From: Blasia pusilla | Taxonomy: Eukaryota; Marchantiophyta; Marchantiopsida; Blasiales | Length of the DNA stretch: 64,000 nt | NCBI GenBank assembly: GCA_050084515.1 | Contig: CM114273.1 | Coordinates: 8,494,001-8,558,000 of the forward strand | Direction: 5' to 3' | In this document: positions 21,101 through 32,894 of the stretch, piece after piece | Layout: every line of letters starts with the position of its first letter | Numbering within the stretch: position 1 is the stretch's first letter | Notes under the pieces: model-generated | Databases searched by the model: none | Told to the model about the DNA's origin: nothing | What the model saw: only the letters and a program-made list of their open reading frames with translations | Program-made: the position numbers and the translations under genes

Positions 21101-21382
21101 ATTATCGCACGTCATAGAACTGGGTCTCATAGGCTAGGAATTGAGGAAGGACGATGGTTTAAAATTGATAGAAGTGAACGAATTTGTAGGTTATATGACG
21201 GAGAAAATATTGAAGATGAAGAGCATGTGTTTGTTACATGTCCAAGGTATGAAGAAATTAGACTAGCTCATAAAATAGATGTGGAGAATTTCTATTCTTT
21301 ACTACAGCTAGTGCCTTATGATTTAGGTTGTTATCTTAGGGACGTCATCATTCATCGCTCAACTGCTCTAGGGTGTAGCTAG
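18176..21382 (+). pseudogene. LINE ORF2 (copy C): endonuclease and RT
   Basis: ORF2 is in the same frame as ORF1, 24 nt after its TAG. Endonuclease motifs: MWNIRGL, IVETWEHES, YFNARTR (other copies GDFNARTR, so the catalytic Asp is lost), STIDYLLSS, ESDHAPLLF. RT: NYRTIMVGSVFSKLFG, FIDFKKAFD, GCPLSPTLFG, LLYADDIILL. C-terminal finger: CRLYDGENIEDEEHVFVTC, where the second Cys is Tyr here. A 4-bp insertion near 18473 and shifts near 20330, 20500 and 20660 break the frame. The product would nick target DNA and prime reverse transcription from the nick. Total about 1,065 residues, as for copy F. Confidence 0.85.
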
Positions 21383-21504
21383 GAGAAGGTCTTAAGGATC
21401 TTTTTCAGGGTCAGTGCATGAATGACTTGTAATGTGTTTTTCAGCCTTTTGACCCTTTGGGTCCCACGGGCTTGATCTATTTACCATTTACCATTACCAT
21501 TTAC
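21383..21504 (+). promoter_or_regulatory. LINE 3' UTR with terminal hairpin and tail
   Basis: A short 3' UTR after the ORF2 stop. At 21451-21463 is the stem-loop GACCC-TTT-GGGTC, followed by CCACGGGCTTGATCTA and a tail of TTTACCA-type repeats (about 21480-21504). This 3' end is the most repeated sequence in the window and occurs at every complete or truncated LINE 3' end. It probably contains the site the RT recognises (inference from LINEs of the stringent type). Confidence 0.7.
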
Positions 21505-21552
21505 CAATCTCCTCCCCACTTGAAAAGTTCAATAGAAAGACCATCCAAATCC
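21505..21552 (-). mobile_element. Inverted 48-bp ORF2 scrap after LINE tail
   Basis: The reverse complement matches the start of the RT region (GATTTGGATGGTCTTTCTATT ... GGGGAGGAGATTG) of ORF2. It joins the tail of copy C to gypsy sequence, so it marks a rearrangement junction. Confidence 0.8.
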
Positions 21553-21561
21553 TTGGGAGCC

Positions 21562-21829
21562 AGATATGGATCCTAAGTTGACGGGAGGAGAGCAGCACCG
21601 GATACACCAGTTCCTTAGGAGTTATAAGAACTATTTTGCAGTTAGTATGCATGATTTGGATACGTTGAAGGGTCCACGGATCCGCATTGAGTTGTCGAGT
21701 GACAGCCAATCTTTCGACAATCCTACATGTACAGTATTATGGAGAGGGCTCTGATTTAGAGTAGGAGTCAGGACTTGGTTGGAGCAGGACTAGTGGAGAT
21801 GTCGCATGGAGAGTATGCATCTACCACTG
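21562..21829 (+). pseudogene. Gypsy-type pol fragment, before RT core
   Basis: Reads MDPKLTGGEQHRIHQFLRSY then FAVSMHDLDTLKGPRIRIEL, a form typical of the segment just upstream of Ty3/gypsy RT (a Leu-x-Gly-Pro region before the first RT motif). A second frame gives QDLVGAGLVEMSHGEYASTT, typical of the next RT block. It lies on the plus strand like G1 and may be the displaced downstream part of G1 or of another copy. It ends abruptly at inverted G2 sequence. Confidence 0.55.
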
Positions 21830-22508
21830 TTTCATAGCATAGCGGCCTGCCAAAAAACCTCGGCGGGCATACCTCCCAACGTCATAACATCGGAAGCAGA
21901 AAATAGAGGATGGCGGTACACAACAGTGGCCGCCCCCAACAACGTGCTCACACATGCTTCTCGTGAGCATCAACAAAAGGATTTTTCGTACTTGCTTCTC
22001 CCATTGTCCTCCGTGCCTGCAAACCAACAACATCACCTACTCTCCGCGAACTCTGATCATGACCCATCGATGGGGTCCTCATGGCCTCAGACAACGTGAA
22101 AGATTGAGGAAGCCTGGTCTGTTTCCTGGCTTCCCCTAGCTGTGGATTCAACTCTGTGGTTGCTCCATGCGTAAAAATTGGGATGGCCTCCATCTAGGCA
22201 ATCCCTCACATCCAACAAGGATCCTCCATATCTCTAGCGGCTCCATAAGACGTCAATGCCATGGATCCGGCATAGGGTAACTTCAATGCCATAGTGGCAA
22301 TCTCTTGTTGTAGCTGGTGTATGTAAGCAGCCATCTGAGCCTCATGCCCAACCTCTCCCTCAACACGTCTATGAGGTGGGACTCTACCTCCTCCACGAGC
22401 AACTCCACCAACCCCTCGGGCGAATCCAACTCCTCGACTCCCAACGGGACTACCAGGTGCACGACTTCTAGCCCCACCTGGACCGGAAACTCGCTCTAGT
22501 GCCCTCAA
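21829..22508 (-). pseudogene. gag/protease-proximal part of G2
   Basis: Matches G1 7210-7865. Includes a Gly/Arg/Val-rich stretch (GVGGVARGGGRVPPH), a helix (AAYIHQLQQEIATMAL) and the segment RKQTRLPQSFTLSEAMRTPS, nearly identical to KKQTRIPQSFMLSEAMRTPS of G1. It ends before the DSGA-type active site. Confidence 0.6.
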
Positions 22509-22554
22509 TGTCCCTCAGTTCGTACGTAACTCAGGGTGCAAGCTGAAACACCTG

Positions 22555-23862
22555 GCGCGTGTGTAAATGGTAAATGGTAAATAGATCAAGCCGGTGGGAC
22601 CCAGAGGGTCAAAATGTTGCAAAACAGATTACAAGTCATTCATTCACTGACCTTGAAAAAGATCCTAAAGACCTTCTCCTAGCTACTGCCTAGAGCACTT
22701 GAGCGATGAATAATGATGTCCCTAATATAACAACCTAAATCATAAGGCACTAGCTATAGTAAAGAATAGAAATTCTCCACATCTATTTTATGAGCTAGTC
22801 TAATCTCTTCGTACATTGGACTTGTAACAAACACATGCTCTTCATCCTCAATATTTTCTCACATGATCTAAGCTAAACTCGGGAGAAGCTAAAACAGATT
22901 GACATGTCGAGAGAGGAATTGCCTTTGAAAGTGAGAGAGTAAACAAAAGAATCTGATTCAGGTTGAGGTTCTAGAATGTCAAATGTAGAGATAAGAGAGC
23001 TATTAGCGGGCGAGGATAGAAGATAATCGATGGTGCTAGCGCCAGTAGAGGAGAAACACGTATTGGAGTGAGAGTTGGGAAAATGAGAGGTTCTATTAAG
23101 AGCTTTCAAATTACAAGTGGCTCCGAAGGTTAAAAAATGCTCAGTCAAAGGATTTGTAGAAAAATCTAAAGAGATTCTAGACCACAAAACATCCTCATGT
23201 TCTTCGAGAAGAGGAGAAGTCAAGGAATCACTTAATTGGGTAAATTGAGCAGTACGTGTGCGAGCATTGAAATCTCCAACTAGAAAGACTTCACCTTTGC
23301 TTTGATATTTGAGAACATCCCCAATAAGTCGATGGAACGGTTGACTTTGATTGTGAGTGCGTGTTGAGTAGATAGGCATGGAGAGTGGTGCAAAATAACA
23401 AACTGCCAAATAACAATAAGATCCCCCAGCCAAACCAAGATGTAGCCAATGATATTGGCCCCCGATATCTTGATCTTCTAGATGAATGAGAGGTAGAAAT
23501 TGAGACCTAATGAAAGTAGCAATTCCGCCATAACCCCTTCCTGCCCGTTGCCTTCTTTGATTCCATGTCGATCCCACCAAAGTAAACCCTTGCATCTCTG
23601 CAATAGTGTTGCTCTCATGTTCCCAAGTCTCCACAATAATGATGATGTCCGTCATCTCCCAAATTGGTAGAGCACTCACATACTTTGTTGTTGAAAGGAC
23701 TCGTATATTCCACATTAACACTCTCAGCTTCTTGGATTGCTAGGTTGATAACTTTTTTTTTTGGATTACAATTCCTCGACCATCGCGTAGATAAGCAATA
23801 AAACTTGCTTCTTGAGCTTCTTTGACCTTTGCGAGCTCCTTTCTCCTAGCTTCGACTTGTAC
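22555..23862 (-). mobile_element. LINE copy D, RT deleted
   Basis: The tail and 3' UTR (22560-22700) are followed by the ORF2 C-terminal end up to about 22866, then directly by the endonuclease region (22873-23721) and the end of ORF1 (to 23862). The whole RT is deleted internally. The endonuclease ORF (282 codons) keeps MWNIRV, VETWEHES, GDFNARTR and STIDYLLSS, but the SDH motif is destroyed by an 8-bp deletion. The element lies inside G2 gag and is 5'-truncated in ORF1. Confidence 0.85.
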
Positions 23863-24055
23863 CATACCTCTAACAATAGTCACACTGATAACCTCCTCGT
23901 GTAGCACCATCTGCTCCTCCATGCTGAGGCACGCGTCCATGACCCTGACGAGTGCAATCACGCTGATGATGGGCTCCACCATATGACCAATAAATAATCG
24001 TAGGCGGCTGCTGCTGAGCTGTATAAGAAGGCGCAGGTCTCTGTGCCACGGCCTC

Positions 24056-24910
24056 TCAATATCCTCCATGAGCTCGAGGTGCCACAGACCTATCTCGGAA
24101 TCCAAATTGCTGCACTGTTGGTGCAGGAAATCGTGACTGCTCTCGCCCAGAACCCATGGTGGCTACGGTCTCCTCTGCCATGTTGCGCTCAATATTCTCG
24201 GCAGTCCTTAAAACATCTCTCAATGTAGGGGAGGTGTTCATAAGAATTACTTTCTCCCTCACCCGTATCCGCACGGTCTGATCCAGCGACGTTAATCAAC
24301 CTGCGCAAGCGGTTTGATAAGCGGCCTCACGCAAACTCTCATCCGGGCGCCTCTGGAAGTCGTGGATGCTACGCAACTTCTCTATCCGTACTCCCTAGTA
24401 GCTCACCCTCAACTCAACGAAAGAACTCAACCACGGGGTTGAACCAGGGACGAACTGGATTGGATGATGCAACTGCTCCAATGCGAGTCATCCCTCCTAT
24501 AACATCGGTAGTGGAGGAACCCTCTCCTAACTCCTCCTCCTCATCTGGAAGTTAGTCCATAACACATAGTATGGGTCATAGTTGAGTCTCTAGGCCTCAA
24601 TCTCATGGGCATATCTTTGCAAGAACTCATGATAATCGTCCATGGGTACCCCCTCTAAATGCTGGAACATTTTGTTCCATGTTGTAAACGGGTTGAACTC
24701 TCTGGAGTTCCTAGCCCGCTCTGAGTCACACCAACTCCTAAACTCCATGATGAAGTCGTGTAGCTCTATAGTGCCTATAGCACCCAAAAACCTACGCGGT
24801 CCACTATACCGGCCGTCCATCTCGTACGCCCAATTGGTAGGACCACTCAATGTGTGCAGTGGATCACTAACACACTCCTCTTCACTCTCCCCCTCGTTTG
24901 AAGATGACAC
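24056..24910 (-). pseudogene. gag of G2
   Basis: The N-terminal 106-codon ORF (24910-24590) begins MSSSNEGESEEECVSD and contains LHDFIMEFRSWCDSERARN and FNPFTTWNKMFQHLEGVP, a helical core like plant retroelement gag proteins. It continues into HEFLQRYAHEIEA, which G1 shares. After frame breaks, 24274-24056 reads LRDVLRTAENIERNMAEETV, also shared with G1. The zinc knuckle (YWSYGGAHHQRDC, with the first two Cys replaced) lies just downstream at about 23945-24000. Confidence 0.55.
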
Positions 24911-25357
24911 AAAACGAGATCCAGGTGGTCTCTCACGTGGAGACTCTCGAAACCTCGCACCACTCCGAGTAAACCCTCTAGAGCTACTCTCAGGTCCATC
25001 ACCTCACCTCTCAAAGTCCTGAAAGGACGCTGTGATGACCCTCATGCCCCTCTCACATGATCACTCTCACACGATCACTCTCAACCTCGCAAGTAATAAC
25101 TCAATCACTCAATCCAACATGCGGCACTTAATCTACACTCTCTCACTGAGACGTGTTGTGCATCAACAAGCGGCATAGTACGGAAAATCAACTACTGTTC
25201 TATCATCTCATTGGCATGACTGGACATCCCACACAAGTCTATGTCCCCTAAACCCATACATCAATGATGCTCTCAGCATCCGCACAAAACCGAATATCCC
25301 AAATAAATTCCCAATACTTGGAAATCCCTAACACGTGTAGGGCAAACGACCATAATG

Positions 25358-25556
25358 CCTATTCTTTACTACAGCTAGTGCCTTATGATTTAGGTTGTTA
25401 TCTTAGGGACGTCATCATTCATCGCTCAACTGCTCTAGGCTGTAGCTAGGAGAAGGTCTTAAGGATCTTTTTCAGGGCCAGTGAATGAATGACTTGTAAT
25501 GTGTTTTTCAGCTTTTTGACCCTTTGGGTCCCACGGGCTTGATCTATTTACCATTT
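25358..25556 (+). mobile_element. LINE copy E, 199 bp, with clean duplication
   Basis: A 5'-truncated copy holding the last ORF2 codons, the 3' UTR, hairpin and tail. It is flanked by the 9-bp direct repeat ACCATAATG at 25349-25357 and 25557-25565. It interrupts the G2 leader. This is the clearest target-primed insertion in the window. Confidence 0.92.
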
Positions 25557-26349
25557 ACCATAATGGGTAACCTGAATAATTTTCTGTGTCGCTCCTCAGC
25601 AACTACAAACCTCGACCCCTACTTGGTCGTGAAGACAAACTCCTCCAAATAGCATGTCGTACTCTCCTAGTCTTGACGATGCTCAAATCTCTTCGATGTG
25701 CGATGCGGGTCCAGCAGTATGGTGTGGCACTCAACGGCATGCCCTCCTCAACAACAAACATAATCTGCTCCTCAATGATGGTGCGGCTCGACCATTGAGA
25801 CGGTGCGGTGCGGCCACAAGCAGCATGGCACGGTAATTGAAGGCGCATTGCGGCTACGCGTGTCATGGCACGGTATTCGATCGTCCTCGAGCGGCTACAA
25901 ATGACGGCATAACAAAGCATACAAAACACTACGACCCCATCAATCAAAAAATGCAAACGGCTGACGGCAAACACAGGCAGCTGCGGCGGTCTGAGATAGA
26001 GATTTAGACGCCCGGCTCTACGGGCGGCAGTAACGCCGGATCACACGGAGGAGCGTACGGCTACACGACGGCTCAGTATTGTTTTGGCACTAAGAGGTGG
26101 GACAACCGAGTAGCGGCCCTGAAGCGTCAACGGAGCACACAGCATACAACGGCAGTAGCAAGTGCATAGCCGATTTGCGCGTCTATGGGACAGTCGACTA
26201 GGATGTGGTAGGATAGACGTTGTCCCCCGCCAATTTTTACTTTTATTTTATTTTATAAATTTTAACTAGAATAACCCCCGGGAAAATCAGATCTCCACTA
26301 TCTTTCCTTACTTGATAGCCCCCAACCAAAACCTGTCGTGGACGTCTAA

Positions 26350-29300
26350 GAAAGCCATGGCTTTAAAATACTCTATAGGCCAAGACTTGCGTGATGGGTG
26401 ATCGCTTCGTCTCGAAGATATACTTAATCGGAGTAGCATCGCTGTTCAGGACTCGGTACACTCCTCACTTCACACAATACCATTGGAAGTACCCATATCT
26501 TTTCCGCCTAAGACTGAACTTTAGGTACATATGTCCCTGTCGAAGACAAAGTCAGACCGGCAGACCGATGCTGATCATTGCCGCCACTTCCTCGGCGGAA
26601 ATAGGGATTAACTTCACCGAACAGAGATCCTGAGGGGTATTTCTTTGGGTGACTAGATGGTGCATTTTGAAATACGAAGAACATTTCGGTGGTGTGAAAT
26701 AGGACTTTTATTAGTGTGAAAAGCGTCTCATTTCCTGCGTTTGGACAATTAGGTCATGCACCGACTTCCACGTCGTAAGCTTCCCTAATTATAACCCTGA
26801 ATTAAAGAGCACTATTACCTACTTCCAAGTCGCTCCAAAACCTCCAAACACAGTCCCAAAAACCAGGTCGCAAAAATGCTCTCTATGCCCCAGATGAATT
26901 TCCTCAAGTAGACTACTTAGTAGTATGCGCCTTTATGTACTGTACAATTGACTACCCGGGGCTGGACAAATTGCTCAGTAAAGACTAGTTTCTTTGACAC
27001 AATCTACACAAGGGATACTGCTTTCCAACTCTACCCACTAAATAGGCTAAATACTTCTCGTGTAAGTGCTTTGGTCACGCTTATTAACATGTCAGTAAAG
27101 CTCAAATGAAAGTTCAGAACTCTGCAAAACCCAACTTTGCTCTGCAGACCTTAAAAGTCCCCATCAAAGCTTTACAATCCCTAGGTCTCATTAAACATCT
27201 GGTCTCTATATACTATACAGGGTTGGACTTACATCTAAACGTTCCGTTAAACCTCATCGAAACTTTGACCAACCTAAACTATAGTTCAAGATCCAACAAC
27301 TTGATACTTTCTCCATCCTTTTCCTGTCTTCTGTTCTCCATCTCCCTCTGGATTCCTTCTTATAATAGATCCACTCCCATCACCTTTCAACAGAATGCAA
27401 AGATGCCTTTCCTAGCCAAAGTGTGAGTCCAGGCTGATCATTCCTTGGCAGCACACATTAGCACTGGTTAAAGAAAATGCGAGAGTATGAACTAGAAAAG
27501 GTTCCTAAATGAGAAAAAAAAATCATTTCTCGACTCAGCTTATTTCTACAAGGCCTTACTACATCTGTAACACATGAAATGCAAGCAAAGAACCAACAAG
27601 CCCGCAGACAAATAATAGAACTTCTGATCCTGCCCCTCGTGGAAATCACAACTGAAACTAGCAACATAATTAAGACAGACGAAGTGGTAGATATCCTCAC
27701 CACTGAACCTAACATAATTTAGACAAAAGATCAGTGGTAGTTATGGAAACCAAATAACCTATCAGCTACAAAGCAAGCACAGAACCTCTTTGAGGATGAT
27801 CTCACCTTCAGGATTGGAACTTATCATTACCTGTTCCCAGTCTACTTGCCAAACCAGAGCAACCGCTTTCACTTACGCTTGGTTTGAAGAGCTCTTACAC
27901 TTGCTTGAAACAGCCCACCACCAACGGCTTCAAGGTCACCTCGGCTTATGTGGAATAAAAATATGCAAAACCGCTACAGTGTTCACATTCTTGTCCTCAA
28001 AGCATCTTGCGGACATCAGTACAAGTACCGCATTCACGTGTGCGATGGACTTGTCCATACTGACAGGACGGACCTCAACCACTGACATGCATCAGATCCT
28101 TCAAACCTGGACATCCTTCCCTCAGTCAAGCAGATAGATGCCTCAATCGCCAGAGTGAAGTCTGCTGTAATTCAGAACATTCGATGGCTGACAGATTACG
28201 AACTCAACAGTTCCAGAAGAGGTGAGTCAGCGAGGAGGCCCGAGTCTGAATCCCAGTGAACCACCAGTAATGAAGTCCACACTAGAACGTTTCAGTTGTG
28301 CTCATTTCCCCCGGACTGTCACCATTACACCCACGAACATTACTCAACAGCGCTGTAGAAGAAAAACTTCTGCCACTCAAAAGGAAAAACAGAGGGAGCT
28401 TCCTTCAGCTCAGTTGAAACTGACCCACTATGCTGCCCAGGTTGTGCATACTCGGGTCCATGCTCGCTACCACAAGAGTAGAAATTCACCAAAAATCAGT
28501 CCAGACAGCCCTTTCCGCTTTCTGGACATTAAAACCCTTCCGCCAAGTTCACCAGAAAACACTGGTAGTGACAGCAGGACCACTAGAACACTGTCAATCT
28601 CATGGATGCATGTACGCACGTCTTGACCACCGGTAGAACATGCGCGCCTTCAAGGATTTAGCTCTCCAAGGATCACTTGAGTACTGGCAAGAAAAACAGG
28701 CTCCCCAGTATAGTAGAAAGTTCCATTTGACGCATCTTAGACCCGGTGTGCTTGGTTGCTTAGCTCTGAGGATAGAGATATCAAAAGAGCCTCAACACCG
28801 AACGGCAGATCCAAAACGTCTCCAAGAAACGGCTGTGCTTACGTTGCTGGGTACACAATGCTTTGCCTAAGAACTCTCGTCAATTACAGGATCTTCTCTT
28901 GATGCATACAGCAGCCTCTCACTGGAAATTAACACGCAGAGGCCCAGACCCGGAATCAACCAACACCGCAGCCCCGTAACCGTGCAAACATGAGCAAACC
29001 CAACTTCTCAACAACATCGATAAGCTCCAAACCATAACCGTAACACGAGGCCACAAAGAGCTTAACCACGACTGCTGTTCATTGTCAAACTTACTTTTCA
29101 TGTACACAATGTTCAGCCTGCCACACGGTCAATGGAGCAGACCCAGGAAAACTGCAAATGACCACTGCTTGCTGCCTGATTGGTCCCCAAGTCACAGATT
29201 CCTTGAATGATATTGATGATGTTTACGAAGAGACTTAGAGCAACCAACTGGACCCAATAGCTCCACAACATGGTATTAAGCTTAGACTTCGCAACTCTTG

Positions 29301-29610
29301 TAAGGTGAAGCTGAAAAGTACCACCAACGGACTGAGTTCCCAGTAGCAAAACGTACACGTCATGAGCAAGCAGCACCATCTGACAAAGCTGTTAACGAAA
29401 CAAAAGCCGCTCTGATCTATGCACCAAAAACTCTCCGGAAGTATGTCAGATGAATTGTCCGTATGGAGTATCCTCCGTCACGCCCAGCACTCTGGGTGCA
29501 TGATGCCAGAAAATGGGCAATGTGATTGAGGTTAAGATCTCCAGTCATCCGGTCAAAAACAGAGCCTAAAGGTGCACGGGGCAAGTGCCTCAAACTCAGT
29601 GTCAGATCAC
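26350..29610. other. No recognisable gene downstream of RZ-1
   Basis: ORFs up to 134 codons exist (for example 28222-28626) but show no recognisable motif and no splice-supported continuation. The part next to the RZ-1 stop is presumably 3' UTR. No LINE or gypsy similarity was seen, so this is probably ordinary intergenic sequence of the only intact gene. Confidence 0.5.
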
Positions 29611-29615
29611 TTGAG

Positions 29616-31067
29616 TCAGTAGCGGTCATCATACGAAGATCTGGCTCCTCCGCTGCTGCCGCCACTCGGTCGGTCGTAAGGGCCTGACCGTTCTCGATGA
29701 TTTCCACTCTCGTAACGTGAAGGGCCTCCGCTGCTTCCATATCTCTCGCTTCCCCCACCACCACGACCCCCTCCACTTTCCCGGTAAGATGATCCTCCAG
29801 ATCGGCCGCCACTACTGTAACGGTCTCCTCCGTTGTATCGATCTGATCCACCATGTCTGTCGCGGTCACCACTCCTATCACGACTGCTTCCGTAACCCCC
29901 ACCACTTCCTCCACTGTACCGGTCACGGCTGCTGCCATAGCGATCGCCTGAAGAATAACGGCCACCCCCTCCACCACCACCACTCGAGGGACATTCTCTA
30001 GCCCAGTGACCTGGTTGTCCACACTTAAAACAACCACCTCCGCCTCCCCCGCCGCTTCCACCACCACTGAAGCTTTTACCCCCACCATTGTAACTACCAC
30101 CGCCTCCTCCAAAGCCCCCACGTTCCCCACCACTCCCTCCAGTCTTCGGCTGGGCTTTGTTCACTGTAATAGGCCTCCCTTCGAGCTCCTTAGCGTGCAT
30201 CCGGTCAATAGCCTCGTCCATTGATCGCTCATCAGCGAAGGTCACAAACCCGAAGCCGCGTGACCTACCCGTATCTCTGTCCACGACGACCTGAAGGAGA
30301 GAGGTGCAACCATGAAGACAGAAACTTTGGAAATGTAAAACCCGCAAGGGCCGCAACCATCGCAGGAAGATCACTAGGCTAACAACCATGTGAGGACGTA
30401 TAAGTCATGCTACAAACAACGCTCATTAGTTATCAGCCGATGACTCAAGAAAGAGTCCGTCATGTCGGATATGAAGCGCCTATCGAAGTTCACAATCGGG
30501 CAAGCACAAATTGAAGATCACTGCCTTGGGTTCCCCTTAAGGTGAAGCGTACGATCCACAGTAATTTCCGAGTCGAGAACGGAAGCATGGGCACATAAAA
30601 TGGCGCTGCTAAGGAAAGCCCTTCCAATAATTCTCAACAGCGACTGTTCCAATGGAAAACACACATTGAATAGTAGCAAGAACACTGTCCACACGGAAGG
30701 ACAAGACGGGAATGAAAACCAATAGCAGTCACATATCCTTTTTCCTGAATTGGGATCAGCCGAGAAAACTACGATAGAAAGTTTCTTGGAACATAATCTT
30801 TAAATCAAATAGAAGCTTCCTGGGAAAATGGAAGCCGCAACAAAACAATCGCTATCTACCACAACATTCACTAAACATCGGCTAACCTGACCACCACACC
30901 TAAAAGACGAAGCAAACCCCAATGAGCAGGAAAACCCATGTCGATTTCCCACGAACCTTGGCTTCGAGGACACTCCCAAAGGGCCGAAAGGCGTCTTCCA
31001 GGGCTCTGTCGGTGGTACCCCACGAAAGACCCCCCACAAAGCATCGAAACTCTTCTGCTGCCGCCAT
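29616..31067 (-). CDS. RZ-1-type glycine-rich RNA-binding protein
   Basis: A two-exon gene, exons 31067-30957 and 30290-29616, giving 261 residues. The start ATG at 31067 lies in a good context (ATCATGG). The in-frame upstream ATG at 31088 would add seven residues not typical of the family. The RRM has RNP2 CFVGGLSW (residues 9-16) and RNP1 RGFGFVTF (48-55). A CCHC zinc knuckle, CFKCGQPGHWAREC, is at 124-137, followed by a Gly/Ser/Arg/Tyr-rich tail with DRYGSS-type repeats ending in YDDRY. This RRM, one zinc finger and Gly/Arg-rich tail define plant RZ-1 proteins, nuclear RNA-binding factors linked to splicing and cold response. It is the only clearly intact host gene in the window. Confidence 0.9.
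30291..30956 (-). other. RZ-1 intron, phase 0
   Basis: A 666-bp intron from GTTCGT (donor at 30956) to CTTCAG (acceptor ending at 30291), splitting the RRM between RNP2 and RNP1 after GluAlaLys. Both sides stay in phase and give a normal RRM. An intron at about this position is common in plant glycine-rich RRM genes. Confidence 0.85.
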
Positions 31068-31690
31068 GATCTCTTCGACGCCTCTCAACTCACAGGCAAC
31101 GCTTCCACAACAACAACAAAAGATCTAAAACTACCTACGCAATGTGGAGAGCGAACTAAACCATACTGAGATTGAGCACGCGGACAGAGCAGAAACAAAA
31201 CTCCTCGGCGGGGAAGCGCACAACCTGAAGATCCCTCGACAATGAGACCGCAATTTCACGATAGCAACGGTGAAGCAGGTGCTTTGGACAAGGGAAGGCG
31301 CGCGCCACCTCGGACGGCCAAGATATGATTAGGTTAGAAATCGACGGCCACGATCTCCTACCGAGCATGGGGGTTACGGTGATAATTACAGTGAGGACTG
31401 CCAACCATCCTTAACTTAAGTAGGAATTAACCTTCAAGGACTGGGATCGAAGCGATGATACTTACGGAAGTGTCTTGAAGTAAACTCGTCCCTCAGGAGA
31501 GCCTCCAACGTTCACGATTAACTGATAATAGAATCGACGGCCAGATTGGATTGACGTAACGGGTGGCCTTGCATAAATTCGTGGGCTCTTGTCCTACTCG
31601 CCGATCCGCTGCGCCATCCGAGTCAGCACGTCCTCGATTTCTTTTCTTCCATCGTATAAGTCGATTTTTTAAATCTCTGGACTCCTTCAT
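31068..31690 (-). promoter_or_regulatory. RZ-1 5' UTR and promoter region
   Basis: Immediately upstream of the ATG the minus strand has a TTGTTGTTGTTG run (about 31109-31120), likely 5' UTR. No unambiguous TATA box was found. The region is free of transposon similarity up to the AT-rich block at 31690. Confidence 0.35.
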
Positions 31691-32636
31691 TTTATCAATT
31701 TATTAAGATATTAATTTATTTTGAAACTAACATCGAAGATGTTACCGAGTTGTCCCTGATTACTATTAGTTACCATGCCCGTGTTGGCGGTAAACATTGC
31801 ATGTTTTAATAATTTAAAATTTTCTTTCCTTTCAAAATTTAAAATAAATTTTATTTCTAAATAAGAATAACATTTCATTTTTAAAAAATTTTAATTATTC
31901 AACGAAAATTTAAGTAAAAATTCAAATCCCATAAATAATTACATCCTTAAATAATAATTACTCTTCCCTTTCTCACCAAAATAACATCCACTAACTAATT
32001 TCTTACTTAACTTTAATAAATAAATTTATTTATTTTTTCTATTAAAATTAATTTTCCTTTCCCTAAATATCAAATATTTCATAATCATATTTTCATCTCA
32101 AAACTTAAATATGATTTATATTTTCTTAAATCTTAAAAGAATAATTACATTTCATTATAAATAATTCCACTCCTCCATTAAAATTTAAATGATATCCCAC
32201 GCCCCTAAATAATTTCACCCTTCCATGAAATTTCAACAATATCTACTCCTTCTCCGTTAAAATTCATCTTTCCTTTCCATCAAATTTGAATAAGGAAAAA
32301 CTTTATAAATATCTAGCAATTTTGACTAATTTATCCCACTATTTTGAATTATTACAGTCTTGGATCACCTTTTATAAATATAAATTATAGAAATTACATA
32401 TTTATAATTAATTAATTTTAAAAAAATCTTGTCCTACTCAAATTCATTTTTTCTACCCATCTAATAAGAATCAAGGGAAAAAATTCAAACATATTGCTAT
32501 ATTGTCTTATTATATAGATATGGTCACGCATTATGATATAGATGAAACTCAATTTAAAACATATTTTTTTGCTCTTTCCCCCTCCACTTCGTCCGCCCCC
32601 CACCACCCCTCTCTCCCTAAATTAACTCTCTCCTCT
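31690..32636. other. AT-rich block without genes
   Basis: Very AT-rich sequence dominated by AAAATTTA, TAAATAATT and similar words, with no long ORF and no repeat family recognised. It separates the RZ-1 promoter from LINE copy F and could be a matrix-attachment-like or degenerate region (inference). Confidence 0.5.
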
Positions 32637-32638
32637 TT

Positions 32639-32665
32639 CTCCCTCCCTCCCTCCCTCCCTCCCTT
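32639..32665 (+). repeat. CCCT microsatellite
   Basis: About six perfect CCCT units within a pyrimidine-rich tract (32570-32690). Confidence 0.9.
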
Positions 32666-32894
32666 ACTTTCTCCATTCCTTAAAGGGGTGGGGAGAAAGT
32701 GCTTATCAAGCATGTGTGTAGGACATGTGGATAGGTTAGAAAGGGAAAAGAAAAAACATAGAGAACTTGTGAGGATAATAATTATAAATGGTAAACAGAT
32801 CAAGCCCGTGGGACCCAAAGGGTCAAAAAACTGTGAAAAACACATTACAAGTCCCTCATTCACTGACCTAGAAAAAGATCCTAAAGACTTTCTC

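Larger units (their letters stand above)
16081..21505 (+). mobile_element. LINE copy C, near full length
   Basis: Contains all expected parts in order: seven monomers, an 80-bp leader, ORF1, TAG, ORF2, 3' UTR, hairpin and TTTACCA tail, about 5.4 kb in total. ORF1 has one nonsense codon and one frameshift; ORF2 has several frameshifts. The 3' tail is followed directly by an inverted 48-bp scrap of ORF2. A flanking duplication is not visible. Confidence 0.92.
21829..26350 (-). mobile_element. Gypsy-like element G2, inverted relative of G1
   Basis: The minus strand reproduces G1 in order: leader (26350-25570, including the CCGTGCCATG and GTAGCCGC repeats and TCAAGTAAGGAAAGATAGT), gag (24910-24056), zinc-knuckle region (24055-23863) and gag/protease-proximal part (22550-21829). 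LINE copy D (22555-23862) and LINE copy E (25358-25556) interrupt it. It is truncated at 21829 before the protease active site. Comparison with G1 shows substitutions throughout, so the two are not recent duplicates. Confidence 0.65.

Noticed and set aside
28222-28626. A 134-codon plus-strand ORF
   Set aside because: No motif, no splice continuity and no repeat similarity; expected by chance in this GC range.
29417-30133. A 238-codon minus-strand ORF overlapping the RZ-1 gene
   Set aside because: It is an alternative frame of the glycine-rich, codon-biased exon 2; the Val/Ala-rich translation has no domain.
31598-31622. A tRNA- or SINE-like A-box (minus strand TGGCGCAGCGG)
   Set aside because: No B-box or cloverleaf can be formed in the following 100 bases, so neither a tRNA nor a SINE is supported.
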